Notes under the pieces: model-generated
Told to the model about the DNA's origin: nothing
Seen by the model: only the letters and a program-made list of their open reading frames with translations
The model's database searches: none
Program-made: the position numbers and the translations under genes
Assembly (NCBI GenBank): GCA_023458555.1
Contig: JAEWYS010000015.1
Coordinates: 1 to 64,000, forward strand
Source: Bacteroidota bacterium
Lineage (GTDB): Bacteria > Bacteroidota > Bacteroidia > Cytophagales > Cytophagaceae
Length of the DNA stretch: 64,000 nucleotides
Reading direction: 5' to 3'
Part shown: one piece after another, positions 49,997 to 58,565 of the stretch
How the letters are laid out: every line of letters starts with the position of its first letter
How positions within the stretch are numbered: the first letter of the stretch is position 1

Positions 49997-52686
49997 TATA
50001 GTAAATGTTTTTGGTTTTGACGTTGGATACCAAAAGTAAGTATACGATCAATAAAATCATATGGCTTATAATTATTGATAGCCGTCTGGTGAAAAATACA
50101 GGTAGCCGGAGTCATACCGGGCAGAGAGTTGACTTCAATAATTATTGTTTCAACCTTCAGATCCTTATATATTCTTACAAAAGCATCAATCCGGCAGTAT
50201 CCCTCTACCTGAAGAATCCTGGCTACTTTTTCCAGCTCTGCTTTTACCTGTGATGCTATTTTATGGTATTCTTCCGGAGTGGAAGCAAAGCGTGCAGGAG
50301 TAATATTCTGGCCTTCTCCTGCTAAAAACTTTTCTTCCAGTGATAATATATCTCCGGTTGCCAGTGCCTCAGAAGGTTCAAATATTTCATAGTGAATATT
50401 TCCCTGGTCGTCGTATCGTGTGAGCATGCCTCCTGTGATTTCAAGGAAACGAAGGGCATCTTTCTGAGAAACCAGATCCTCGATCAGAAAATAGTTTTTC
50501 TGAGGAAACTCTTCATTGTATTTAAGGCCAAGCGTTTTGCTGCTTTCGGAGTCAGTGAGCGAAGCTTCTCCAAAGAAGAGACGGATATAAGCGATAAGCT
50601 CCTCTCTGTTTTTTATCTTTTTTACGGCAGAGCTACAACCATCATCGGATGGTTTGGCAATAACAGGATAGACGAACCCTTGTTCAATCTGGGCAATCAG
50701 GTCATCAGGATTGGCTTGCCATTCATTTTTATATACCATGCGATGATTGGCAACAAGAACTCCGTGCTCGCGTAAAATGCGGTTTGTTTCAAACTTATTG
50801 ATAGTGATCTGAGAGCTCCCTACACCTGAACCATTGTATGGAATGTTATACTTATTAAGCTCAGTCTGTATGCTACCGTCTTCACCCGGGCGTCCGTGCA
50901 GGGCTATAAAAGCGACATCGGCCAAGGATGCCAGTTGCTCATACGATATGGCGTAAGGCTCCATGGTGGCATTATGCACATATTTGTTCCGTATGTCCTG
51001 CGTGGCGGTTAGTATATCCTCGATAATGATGTGCCGGGAATTCTGAGCATGATGTACTTTTTCCTTTATATCATCTGCATTGTCTTTTAGCATGATGTTT
51101 ACCGGAATCAGATACAGCTCATGCTGATCCTCGTTGCCGGTAAGGAAAACCGGTATCGGCTCATATTTTGTACTGGAAGAAAGCTTTTCATAAATATTTC
51201 TGCCGCTTTCAACAGATATATGGCGCTCGGAAGAGAAGCCCCCCATAATAACCGCTGCCCGGGTCTTTTTCACGGATGTACTTGACAGGTCATTCAGACT
51301 CTTGTCGAGATTGCCAAGAAGCTGCTTCAGATGAAAGGTTTTTTTACCGCTTCTGATTCGTTCTGCCAAGGAAGTACGGATTATATAGGTCAGGAACTGG
51401 GATGGATTGAGACCAATTTCAGCGGCCTGATGGAAGAAAAACGACGAGGGCATCATGCCGGAAGTCGTGTTGGGATCATTCAGGAAGATTTCACCTTCGC
51501 TGGTATAAAAGCCGTCAAGTCGGGCATATACATTGAAATGAAGGTCAGAAAACAGTTTTTCGCAGCCTTTGCGAATCCGGTTAATATCCTTTACCGGCAG
51601 ATCAATCGGAGTGAGCTTCCGGCTCATTCCGGGCAAATATTTACTTCTGTAATCAAAAACCTGGTTGCCCTTAACAATTTCGGTAGGAGGAAGAGCAACC
51701 GGATTGCCCTGTTCATTCTGTATTACTATGCAGGAAAACTCTCTTCCTTTTACAAACTTTTCAACAATCAGCTCTTCTTCGTTGTCAAGACTTTCCAGAC
51801 TAAGCTCCTGGCCGGAATGAGCAAAATGCCTGTTTATATATTCAATCAGCTCTTCCGGATGATCTATTCGCAATTGATTGTCGATAATAACAGGAAGTCC
51901 TATTCCTTCACGAATATCGACAAGCATTTTTATAAAAAGCACACGCTGGTGCTCAGACAGCTGTGTCCATTCCTGACGGGTTATTTTGTGTATAAAGAAA
52001 CATTTGTTGACGGCGCGGATAAATTTGGCAGAATCATTATCCGATACAACAGAAATACCTATTGATGAACCCTGATAAGGTGCTTTCACTACAAATGGCA
52101 GTCCGAGTTCTGCTTTTAGCCTGTCAAAAATCCTGTCGGAGTCGGAGCTCAGCCATTCTGCCTTTTTTAAAGAGACAGAGGCAGGACCGGCAAAACCAGC
52201 TTTGCTCATTAAATCTTTCTGCACGATTTTGTTGATTCCGATAGCAGAAGGAAGGATTCCGGAGCCGGAATAGGGTATATTGTACCATTCGAGAATACCC
52301 TGAATATTACCGTCTTCTCCGTATGGGCCGTGCAGGGCAAGAAAGGCAAAATCAAAAAGTGATGAGAACTCTTCAGGCCGTATTTTCTGACCCACATTGG
52401 AAATGATTTCTTCCTGCTTTTCAAGAGAAAGCTGTCCCAGCGATTCAATATAGATCTGAAACCCATGAGAACCGGAAGGCAATGCAGCTACTGGCGGGTA
52501 AAAATCTCTGATCGTGCCTTTGTATACATATTGCCAGTCAAGCAGAATAAAATTACCTATGCTGTCAACAAATACCGGAACAGCGTCAAAAAGGTTTTTA
52601 TTAAGATTGTCATATACAGTTCTGCCTCCGGCAAAAGAAATTTCTCTTTCCCTGGACTGTCCTCCGAAGAAAATTCCGACTTTCAT
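49996..52686 (-). CDS. Double-length D-alanine--D-alanine ligase-like protein (tandem fusion)
   Basis: An 896-residue protein made of two complete Ddl/ATP-grasp halves (about 1-465 and 475-896); single Ddl enzymes have about 300-370 residues. Both halves keep the first-substrate Glu (GGQSREREIS; GGFSSERHIS) and the LHGxxGEDGxxQ loop. Half 1 has a normal omega loop (FDYRSKY), but its metal/substrate motif reads NDPNTTSGM where E-x-N-x-x-P-G-M is usual. Half 2 has the normal EVNSLPGMT, but its Gly-Ser loop reads DGCSSA (usual E-G-S-S-x-G) and its omega loop LEEKFLAGEG lacks the Tyr. Ddl joins two D-Ala for peptidoglycan. It is probably active as an internal dimer, or one half is regulatory. Confidence 0.83.
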   Translation of the reverse strand: MKVGIFFGGQSREREISFAGGRTVYDNLNKNLFDAVPVFVDSIGNFILLDWQYVYKGTIRDFYPPVAALPSGSHGFQIYIESLGQLSLEKQEEIISNVGQKIRPEEFSSLFDFAFLALHGPYGEDGNIQGILEWYNIPYSGSGILPSAIGINKIVQKDLMSKAGFAGPASVSLKKAEWLSSDSDRIFDRLKAELGLPFVVKAPYQGSSIGISVVSDNDSAKFIRAVNKCFFIHKITRQEWTQLSEHQRVLFIKMLVDIREGIGLPVIIDNQLRIDHPEELIEYINRHFAHSGQELSLESLDNEEELIVEKFVKGREFSCIVIQNEQGNPVALPPTEIVKGNQVFDYRSKYLPGMSRKLTPIDLPVKDINRIRKGCEKLFSDLHFNVYARLDGFYTSEGEIFLNDPNTTSGMMPSSFFFHQAAEIGLNPSQFLTYIIRTSLAERIRSGKKTFHLKQLLGNLDKSLNDLSSTSVKKTRAAVIMGGFSSERHISVESGRNIYEKLSSSTKYEPIPVFLTGNEDQHELYLIPVNIMLKDNADDIKEKVHHAQNSRHIIIEDILTATQDIRNKYVHNATMEPYAISYEQLASLADVAFIALHGRPGEDGSIQTELNKYNIPYNGSGVGSSQITINKFETNRILREHGVLVANHRMVYKNEWQANPDDLIAQIEQGFVYPVIAKPSDDGCSSAVKKIKNREELIAYIRLFFGEASLTDSESSKTLGLKYNEEFPQKNYFLIEDLVSQKDALRFLEITGGMLTRYDDQGNIHYEIFEPSEALATGDILSLEEKFLAGEGQNITPARFASTPEEYHKIASQVKAELEKVARILQVEGYCRIDAFVRIYKDLKVETIIIEVNSLPGMTPATCIFHQTAINNYKPYDFIDRILTFGIQRQNQKHLL

Positions 52687-52770
52687 CTGGTTTGGTTTAA
52701 AAGCAAATAGTTGATTTATGTCTACTACATAAACCGGAATAACTGGTTTTTATTTCGTATCCTGGCGGTC

Positions 52771-53034
52771 TTATTCCTCCATAGAGGTCATGTTTATCGC
52801 CTCTACTTTACTGATTTCCGGTACAGATTTTTTTATTGCTTCTTCCACACCGGCTTTGAGGGTCATAGCTGACATGGGGCAAGAGCCGCAGGCACCCAGT
52901 AGTTCCAGCTTAACTATATAATCATCAGTTATTTCTATGATTCTGACATTGCCGCCATCTGCTTCCAGGTAGGGACGGATAGTGTCCAGCGCTTTTTCAA
53001 CTCTTTCGAAAAGGTCTTTTGTTATTGTTTCCAA
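52771..53034 (-). CDS. NifU-like C-terminal domain protein (Fe-S carrier)
   Basis: An 87-residue protein consisting of one NifU C-terminal domain, with LFERVEKALDTIRPYLEADGGN and the cluster-binding CGSC (GACGSCPMS). Such Nfu-type carriers hold and pass on Fe-S clusters. The start is TTG at 53034: only two codons separate it from the stop of the Mrp gene in the same frame, and no ATG lies before the conserved CxxC. It is surely co-transcribed with mrp. Confidence 0.88.
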   Translation of the reverse strand: METITKDLFERVEKALDTIRPYLEADGGNVRIIEITDDYIVKLELLGACGSCPMSAMTLKAGVEEAIKKSVPEISKVEAINMTSMEE

Positions 53035-53040
53035 GGTAGT

Positions 53041-54135
53041 TTATTTTATAGCTACTACAGATGTTTTTTCCTGTGACGCATTGCGGATGGCAACTTGCTG
53101 TGCAACTGATTCAGCCAGTTTTTTGAAATCTTCGGATACTTCCGTATCATTAATGACCGCAGGTCTTCCGGAGTCACCGCTTTCCCTTACTGACTGCACA
53201 AGAGGTATCTGGCCGAGAAAAGGGACATTGTTCGTTTCTGCCAGTTCTTTTCCGCCTTCCTTACCAAAAATATAGTATTTATTTTCTGGTAATTCTCTGG
53301 GGGTAAACCAGGACATATTTTCAACTACGCCAAGTATGGGGACATTAATCTGAGGTTGCACAAACATGGATAATCCTTTTTGAGCATCAGAGAGGGCAAC
53401 TTTCTGAGGAGTAGTTACTAAAACCACACCGGTTACCGGTACGGTCTGTACCAGAGTCAGATGAATGTCTGAAGTACCCGGTGGCATATCGATAAGGAGA
53501 TAATCAAGTTCTTCCCATTCTACATCACTTATAAACTGTTTTAATGCGGAGCTGGCCATTGGCCCCCGCCATATTACTGCGTTTTCTCTGGGAGTAAGAA
53601 AACCTATCGATATCAGCTTAATGCCGTATTGCATAACAGGTATAATCCTGTTGCGCCCGTTTTCGTCCTGTATAACTTTGGGACGTTCATCCTCCACATC
53701 AAACATGGTCGGAATACTGGGGCCAAATATATCTGCATCAATAAGTCCCACACTGGCGCCGCTACGAGCCAGCGCCATTGCCAGATTTGCAGTTACGGTC
53801 GATTTACCTACTCCGCCTTTTCCGGAGGCTACGGCTATGATATTCTTTACGTTGGGAAGTACCGGACCCAGTGCCTGCTGGGATGTTACATTGGCAGTAA
53901 AGTTTACAGTAACTTCAACAGTTTCACCGAGTGATTTTTTGACAGCGCTGATACAGTCATTTTTTATCAGCTCCTTGAGGGGACAGGCCGGAGTGGTCAG
54001 TACAACAGTAAAAGAGACTGACTGCTTATCAATACTGATGTCGGTTATCATATTCAGGGTTACAAGATCATTTTTCAGATCCGGTTCCTGTACTGTACTT
54101 AATGCTTTGAGTATATCCTCACGGGTAATATTCAT
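53041..54135 (-). CDS. Mrp/ApbC-type Fe-S carrier ATPase
   Basis: A 364-residue protein. The N-terminal DUF59/MIP18 domain (about 1-85) contains the conserved TPACPLKE. A deviant Walker P-loop ASGKGGVGKST follows near 105, and LLIDMPPGTSD gives the Walker B region. Mrp proteins deliver Fe-S clusters to apo-enzymes; the aconitases in this window would be natural clients. The C-terminal CxxC of ApbC/Nbp35 is missing: ENMSWFTPRELPENKYY stands where Cys residues would be, and no Cys follows. ATG 54135 starts the DUF59 domain; the longer frame upstream is not needed. Confidence 0.9.
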   Translation of the reverse strand: MNITREDILKALSTVQEPDLKNDLVTLNMITDISIDKQSVSFTVVLTTPACPLKELIKNDCISAVKKSLGETVEVTVNFTANVTSQQALGPVLPNVKNIIAVASGKGGVGKSTVTANLAMALARSGASVGLIDADIFGPSIPTMFDVEDERPKVIQDENGRNRIIPVMQYGIKLISIGFLTPRENAVIWRGPMASSALKQFISDVEWEELDYLLIDMPPGTSDIHLTLVQTVPVTGVVLVTTPQKVALSDAQKGLSMFVQPQINVPILGVVENMSWFTPRELPENKYYIFGKEGGKELAETNNVPFLGQIPLVQSVRESGDSGRPAVINDTEVSEDFKKLAESVAQQVAIRNASQEKTSVVAIK

Positions 54136-54257
54136 CTGATGTATATATGGTAAACAACTTTTTGTTGCAATATAACAACAAATATAGCTATAGGGAACAT
54201 TATCCCAACAATAATACAAGCATTATAGTTGCCTGTTCGCAGTATTTTGGGCTGATA

Positions 54258-54608
54258 TCAGCTCACCAGGCTAAAACGGTACAGACGCTCGTGGATGATT
54301 CTGTTCAATTCAAGCATCGCCTTTGCTCCGGCAAGCAAATCCTGGAAATAATAGGCTTCTGTGAGGGAAAGTATGTAGCAGCGTTCGGTAGAGCAAGGGG
54401 TAAATATCTCAACATCGGATTCCATGTTATAAGCCATGGCTTCGAGATCGAGCTTATCTGTCTGCTTTTTAAGACAAAGAAAGCAGGGAATATTCAAATG
54501 GGAAACTGATCCGCCAAATTCTATGATAAGCTTACTGGTTGTATCGCACTGATAAACAGATCCAAGCTTATTTCTGTAGAGTTCTTTAAGGTTGTTGATA
54601 CATTCCAT
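54258..54608 (-). CDS. Hypothetical protein, 116 aa, cysteine-containing
   Basis: A 116-residue soluble protein starting MECINNLKELYRNKLG, with six cysteines including IPCFLCLKK and PCSTERCYIL. The C-terminal half looks helical (LTEAYYFQDLLAGAKAMLELNRIIHERL). I do not recognise a domain. ATG 54608 is preferred over the TTG three codons earlier. It lies just upstream of the Fe-S genes and divergent from ferritin, so a metal-related role is conceivable but unsupported. Confidence 0.6.
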   Translation of the reverse strand: MECINNLKELYRNKLGSVYQCDTTSKLIIEFGGSVSHLNIPCFLCLKKQTDKLDLEAMAYNMESDVEIFTPCSTERCYILSLTEAYYFQDLLAGAKAMLELNRIIHERLYRFSLVS

Positions 54609-54649
54609 TTGAAACAAATTTAACTATCATTTGAAATTGATCCAAATAA

Positions 54650-54657
54650 TAATTTTG
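54650..54657 (+). promoter_or_regulatory. Candidate -7 element of the ferritin gene
   Basis: TAATTTTG fits TAnnTTTG. TTTG at 54630-54633 lies 16 nt upstream, shorter than usual. It would give a leader of about 120 nt. Confidence 0.3.
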
Positions 54658-54785
54658 TTTTTTTACTAAAATTGTTAAACAATCATTTTGGTTCAAATCT
54701 TATTTTCATTTTCTTTACAAGTATCAGGTGACAATGAAAACCTGGTTGTGTTTTAAGATGTTGATATAAAAATGCTTTTGACAAT

Positions 54786-55316
54786 ATGAAAGATTTATTA
54801 AGACTCAGATCTTCCCTTACTGAGGAAATTGAGAAAGTATTAAATGAACAGATAAAAAGAGAAGCTCATTCTTCTTCAACCTATTTGGCAATGGCTTCCT
54901 GGTGCGATCGTCATGGTTATGAGAACAGCGCTGATTTTTTCTATAAGCAGGCCGAAGAAGAGAGAGAGCATATGATGAAAATATTCAAATATGTTGTTGA
55001 TCTTGGCGGAAATGCAAAATCTCCTGAAGTTGTCGGTCTCAAGGATGATTACGAATCGCTGAAAGAGGTTTTTGAGGTAACGCTGGAGCAGGAAATCAGT
55101 ATAACGCAGTCTATAAACAGGATTGTAGATGTCTGCCATAAAAATAAGGATTATACAACTGTTGCGTTTTTACAGTGGTTCCTGAAGGAGCAGATTGAGG
55201 AAGAGTATATTGCCCGCAGAGCCCTTGAACTATTTGATGTGATTGGAACAGAGGGCGTTGGTCTGTTTATGATTGACAAGAATATACCAAAGATTTCTTA
55301 TAAGGGAGAAGCTTAA
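54786..55316 (+). CDS. ftnA: Non-haem ferritin
   Basis: A 176-residue four-helix-bundle ferritin of FtnA type. Ferroxidase ligands are in place: Glu in NEQIKREAHSSSTYLAMASW, the E-x-x-H pair in AEEEREHMMKIF, Glu in TLEQEISITQSI and the Gln-Glu pair in FLKEQIEEEY. No haem-ligand Met pattern is seen. It oxidises Fe2+ and stores the mineral in the 24-mer core. It is transcribed alone, ending in a long hairpin terminator. Confidence 0.94.
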   Translation: MKDLLRLRSSLTEEIEKVLNEQIKREAHSSSTYLAMASWCDRHGYENSADFFYKQAEEEREHMMKIFKYVVDLGGNAKSPEVVGLKDDYESLKEVFEVTLEQEISITQSINRIVDVCHKNKDYTTVAFLQWFLKEQIEEEYIARRALELFDVIGTEGVGLFMIDKNIPKISYKGEA

Positions 55317-55358
55317 AAGAATCAGGCCGGATTATTTCGGCCGGTCTTAACATAATGA

Positions 55359-55408
55359 AGCCTGATAATGTAATGGAAAATTCCGGAACATTGTCAGGCT
55401 ATTTTTTG
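55359..55408 (+). terminator. Terminator of the ferritin gene
   Basis: A 13-bp stem with one G-T pair (55359-55371 / 55388-55400), a 16-nt loop and a following T-run. The 3' arm overlaps the last codon of the convergent ferredoxin gene. Confidence 0.72.
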
Positions 55409-55683
55409 TCCTGACCCAGCAGATGACTTTTGAATATTTCCTCGAGCTGTTCGGTGTTTTTTCGGTGAGCAAACCAAAGATTTTGAGGCTGGATAGCAAA
55501 GTTGGGGGCAGTTTTGCATCTGTCAGTGCAATCGGTTTTTATTATTTCAATTTTGCCTTTGAGATCATAGTCTTTGATCAGGCTTTTGAATCTTTTGCTG
55601 ATATCCTTGCTGCCATTTTTTTTACAATCGCTGCCTGAGCAGATGTAAATTACTTGAATAGGTACTTTTCCTTCTTTTCCCAT
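55399..55683 (-). CDS. Thioredoxin-like [2Fe-2S] ferredoxin domain protein
   Basis: A 94-residue protein of the (2Fe-2S) thioredoxin-like ferredoxin family (related to NuoE). It has the C-x4-C pair in ICSGSDCKKNGS and the C-x3-C pair in TDCTDRCKTAPN, which together ligate one [2Fe-2S] cluster. The partner enzyme is not evident. It lies between ferritin and citrate synthase. Confidence 0.82.
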   Translation of the reverse strand: MGKEGKVPIQVIYICSGSDCKKNGSKDISKRFKSLIKDYDLKGKIEIIKTDCTDRCKTAPNFAIQPQNLWFAHRKNTEQLEEIFKSHLLGQDKK

Positions 55684-55773
55684 AGTTAGAAAATAAAACG
55701 TTTGCTTTTTGCTGAACTATATATAAGAGTTAAATGGAATTGAATGTTTCAGGGAAATCCGGGCCTGAATACT

Positions 55774-55801
55774 ATAAAAAAACCCGGGGTAACCGGGTTT
55801 T
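55774..55801 (-). terminator. Terminator of citrate synthase
   Basis: On the minus strand, stem AAAACCCGG / CCGGGTTTT (55779-55787 / 55793-55801) with a T7 run after it. Confidence 0.82.
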
Positions 55802-55814
55802 ATGATTTTTACTT

Positions 55815-57104
55815 TTATCTTTTTTCGATAGGTACGTAATCTCTTGTTGTGCTGCCTACGTAGATTTGTCTTGGTCTTCCGATCGGCTCCCCGTTTTCTC
55901 TCATTTCTTTCCACTGTGCGATCCAGCCTGGCAGACGTCCTAAAGCAAACATTACTGTAAACAGATCGGTCCGAAGGCCCAGCGCTCTGTAAATTATACC
56001 TGAATAGAAGTCAACGTTCGGATATAGTTTTCTTTCAATGAAATATGAATCTTCAAGTGCTGCTGCTTCCAGATTTTTTGCAATGTCCAGCACCGGATCT
56101 TTGATACCCAGCTTATCAAGAACATTGTCACAGGCAACTTTGATAATTTTTGCTCTCGGATCAAAGTTTTTATATACACGATGACCAAAGCCCATAAGCC
56201 GGAACGGATCATTTTTATCCTTTGCTTTTTCGATGTATTTCTTTGCATCTCCACCATTTTCCTTGATCTCCTCAAGCATTTCGATCACTGCCTGGTTGGC
56301 TCCGCCGTGGAGAGGTCCCCACAGGGCATTGATACCTGCTGCTATCGAAGAGTACAGACTTGCCTGAGCTGAACCAACTATACGCACGGTAGAGGTGGAG
56401 CAGTTTTGCTCATGGTCAGCATGCAGAATCAACAGTTTGTTGAGAGCATCGACTACAACCGGGTCTACTTCATAATCCTGGTTAGGTAAAGCAAACATCA
56501 TGTACATGAAGTTGGATACGTAATCCAGATCATTTCTCGGATAGATGACAGGCTGCCCTTTTGAGTTCTTGTATGACCATGCTGCAATTGTCGGAAGCTT
56601 GGCAAGTAGTCGGATAATGGTCAGGTCAACCTGTTCATCAGACGCGTTGCTTGGATTAATTGATCCCGGATAATATGCAGTCAGGGAACTGACTAATGAA
56701 GAAAGAACCCCCATTGGGTGGGATGTGGACGGAAAACCGTCAAATATTTTCTTGAAATCTTCGTGAAGATTGGTATGTCTTGTAATTCTCTCGGAAAATG
56801 AATTGAGTTGATCCTGAGTTGGGAGCTGTCCGTAAATAAGAAGATAGGCAACTTCAATGAAACTGGATTTTTCGGCTAGCTGCTCAATAGGGTACCCTCT
56901 GTAGCTCAGAATTCCTTTCTCTCCGTCCAGAAAAGTAATTGAACTGGTGGTTGAGCCGGTGTTTTTATATCCGGTATCCAGTGTAATGTATCCTGTACTT
57001 GCTCTCAGACTTGAAATATCTATTGCTTTTTCATTCTCGCTACCAGTTATCACAGGTAGCTTATAGCTTTTGCCTTCAATTATTAACTCTGCATATTCCG
57101 ACAT
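55815..57104 (-). CDS. gltA: Citrate synthase
   Basis: A 429-residue type II citrate synthase condensing oxaloacetate and acetyl-CoA. It begins MSEYAELIIEGKSYKLPVI, the normal GltA opening; a longer frame (to 57173) adds a spurious N-terminus. Catalytic residues are in HADHEQNCSTSTVR (His), GPLHGGANQAVIEML (His), MGFGHRVYKNFDPRA and DFYSGI (Asp). Type II enzymes are hexamers, often inhibited by NADH. It supplies citrate to the two aconitases. Confidence 0.95.
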   Translation of the reverse strand: MSEYAELIIEGKSYKLPVITGSENEKAIDISSLRASTGYITLDTGYKNTGSTTSSITFLDGEKGILSYRGYPIEQLAEKSSFIEVAYLLIYGQLPTQDQLNSFSERITRHTNLHEDFKKIFDGFPSTSHPMGVLSSLVSSLTAYYPGSINPSNASDEQVDLTIIRLLAKLPTIAAWSYKNSKGQPVIYPRNDLDYVSNFMYMMFALPNQDYEVDPVVVDALNKLLILHADHEQNCSTSTVRIVGSAQASLYSSIAAGINALWGPLHGGANQAVIEMLEEIKENGGDAKKYIEKAKDKNDPFRLMGFGHRVYKNFDPRAKIIKVACDNVLDKLGIKDPVLDIAKNLEAAALEDSYFIERKLYPNVDFYSGIIYRALGLRTDLFTVMFALGRLPGWIAQWKEMRENGEPIGRPRQIYVGSTTRDYVPIEKR

Positions 57105-57518
57105 AGTATGAAAAAATTTTCGTTTCAGTGTGAGCGAAAATAACTCAAAAAACTTTCCGAAAAAAGTTTGCACTTAAATTTTTCTTATCCTGATTCAGAT
57201 CATAAAAGGAGGTTTTGATTGAAGAATTTTCGTGCTCTGCTATTGGATATACTGGCTGTTTGTATAGTGCCGTAAGGTGTTTATACAACTCTTTTGAATG
57301 TGTTGACAGCTGGCTACGGGGGAGTATCTGCTAATACTGTTTATGTCTGATTGGTTTAGTGAACAGGCTGGAAAAATTCAGGTTTTTACCAGGTTGAATT
57401 TGGAAAAAGAGGAAGTTCTGTGTTATTTATCACTGTATTCATTCAGACATGCATTTTGCGAAAAACTGGTGAAGCCGACTTATTTTTTTGTTTATTTTAA
57501 AGGTTAATCAGAATAAAA
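57105..57518. other. Long intergenic region between gltA and the CDF gene
   Basis: It must hold promoters for both divergent genes, but I find no full TTTG/TAnnTTTG pair. A 54-codon frame at 57343-57507 ends 11 nt before the CDF start and is listed separately with low confidence. Otherwise nothing stands out. Confidence 0.5.
57343..57507 (+). CDS. Possible small ORF, 54 aa, in the CDF leader
   Basis: An ATG-started frame encoding MSDWFSEQAGKIQVFTRLNL and on, ending in the aromatic FVYFKG. It contains two cysteines, and its stop is 11 nt upstream of the CDF transporter's TTG start. It matches no known family. It could be a leader peptide or chance; composition alone does not decide. Confidence 0.2.
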   Translation: MSDWFSEQAGKIQVFTRLNLEKEEVLCYLSLYSFRHAFCEKLVKPTYFFVYFKG

Positions 57519-58415
57519 TTGAGCAGCTCTTCTGAAAAAGGACTTAAGACAACATTATCCGGAATTATCAGCAATCTGGTACTGGCTGTAATCAAAGGAG
57601 GGGCCGGGTATTGGGGCAATTCGTATGCGCTGATTGCTGATGCTATCGAGTCGTTATCGGATGTATTTACCTCTATGGTGGTATATTTCGGTATAAAGGT
57701 CGCGACCAAAGCTCCCAACAAGCGTTTTCCGTATGGTCATGGAAAGGCAGAGCCTGTTGCCGGAGCCGTGGTTGGTCTGATATTGATAGGAGCCGCAGTT
57801 TTTATTATTTATTCCAGTATAATAAACGCTTTTACCCCTCATGAAACGCCGTCGGTTTATACCCTTTATATATTAATTCTGATCGTAGTTGTTAAAGAAC
57901 TGTTGTTCCGCTATGTGATCAGGGTGGGGACCGAAACCAATAGTGTGGCTGTTCTGGCCGATGCCTGGCATCATCGGAGCGACGCTATTACTTCACTGGC
58001 CGCTTTTGTAGGAATCCTGATTGCAATCATCGGAGGGCCGGGATATGAAAGTGCGGATGACTGGGCTGCCTGTTTTGCATCGCTGATTATTATATACAAT
58101 GCTGTCAGGATATTAAAGCCGGCTCTCAGCGAAATTATGGATGCTGCGCCATCCGAAGAGCTGGTGCTTGAAGTAAGGACGCTGGCCTCTTCGGTCGAAG
58201 GAGTGCGTGGTCTGGATAAAGTATTCATTCGCAAAATGGGATATGAGTATTATGTCGATATGCATGTGGTGGTAGACGGTAAAATCTCTGTCCGGCAAGG
58301 ACATGAAATTGCGCATAAAGTAAAAGATGAAATTCTTATGAAAAGACCTCAGATCATGAATGTTTTCGTTCATATTGAGCCTTTTGATCCTGACTTTGAT
58401 GTGAAAAACAGCTAA
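57519..58415 (+). CDS. Cation diffusion facilitator (Zn/Cd/Co/Fe efflux)
   Basis: A 298-residue CDF transporter with six membrane helices and a C-terminal cytoplasmic domain (about 205-298). Metal-site residues are visible: ALIADAIESLSDVFTS in helix II (Asp pair), the FPYGHGKAEP loop, and VLADAWHHRSDAITS in helix V with His and two Asp. It exports divalent metals in exchange for protons. In helix II the usual H-D pair reads E-x-x-SD, so the metal preference is uncertain. The start is TTG 57519, since no ATG precedes helix I. Confidence 0.9.
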   Translation: MSSSSEKGLKTTLSGIISNLVLAVIKGGAGYWGNSYALIADAIESLSDVFTSMVVYFGIKVATKAPNKRFPYGHGKAEPVAGAVVGLILIGAAVFIIYSSIINAFTPHETPSVYTLYILILIVVVKELLFRYVIRVGTETNSVAVLADAWHHRSDAITSLAAFVGILIAIIGGPGYESADDWAACFASLIIIYNAVRILKPALSEIMDAAPSEELVLEVRTLASSVEGVRGLDKVFIRKMGYEYYVDMHVVVDGKISVRQGHEIAHKVKDEILMKRPQIMNVFVHIEPFDPDFDVKNS

Positions 58416-58565
58416 AATACTGCTCCTGCCAACTTATAACAGTACCAATTCAGTTTTGAAGCTGCGGGTTTTAGCATATCAGAGCTGATAAAACTTCCCC
58501 TTGCTATTTTCTGCCTATTGCATAAATTCACGTATATTTAGGAATCTATTTATAGTTGGTTACAG

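Noticed and set aside
51331..52065. A 244-codon open frame on the plus strand inside the Ddl fusion gene
   Set aside because: It is antisense to strongly conserved Ddl sequence, and its translation has no domain pattern.
54136..54219. N-terminal extension of the Mrp protein
   Set aside because: The extra Cys/Tyr-rich 28 residues precede the conserved DUF59 start at ATG 54135 and look like intergenic translation.
57105..57173. N-terminal extension of citrate synthase
   Set aside because: The added residues are not part of the conserved GltA start, and an ATG with the standard opening lies at 57104.
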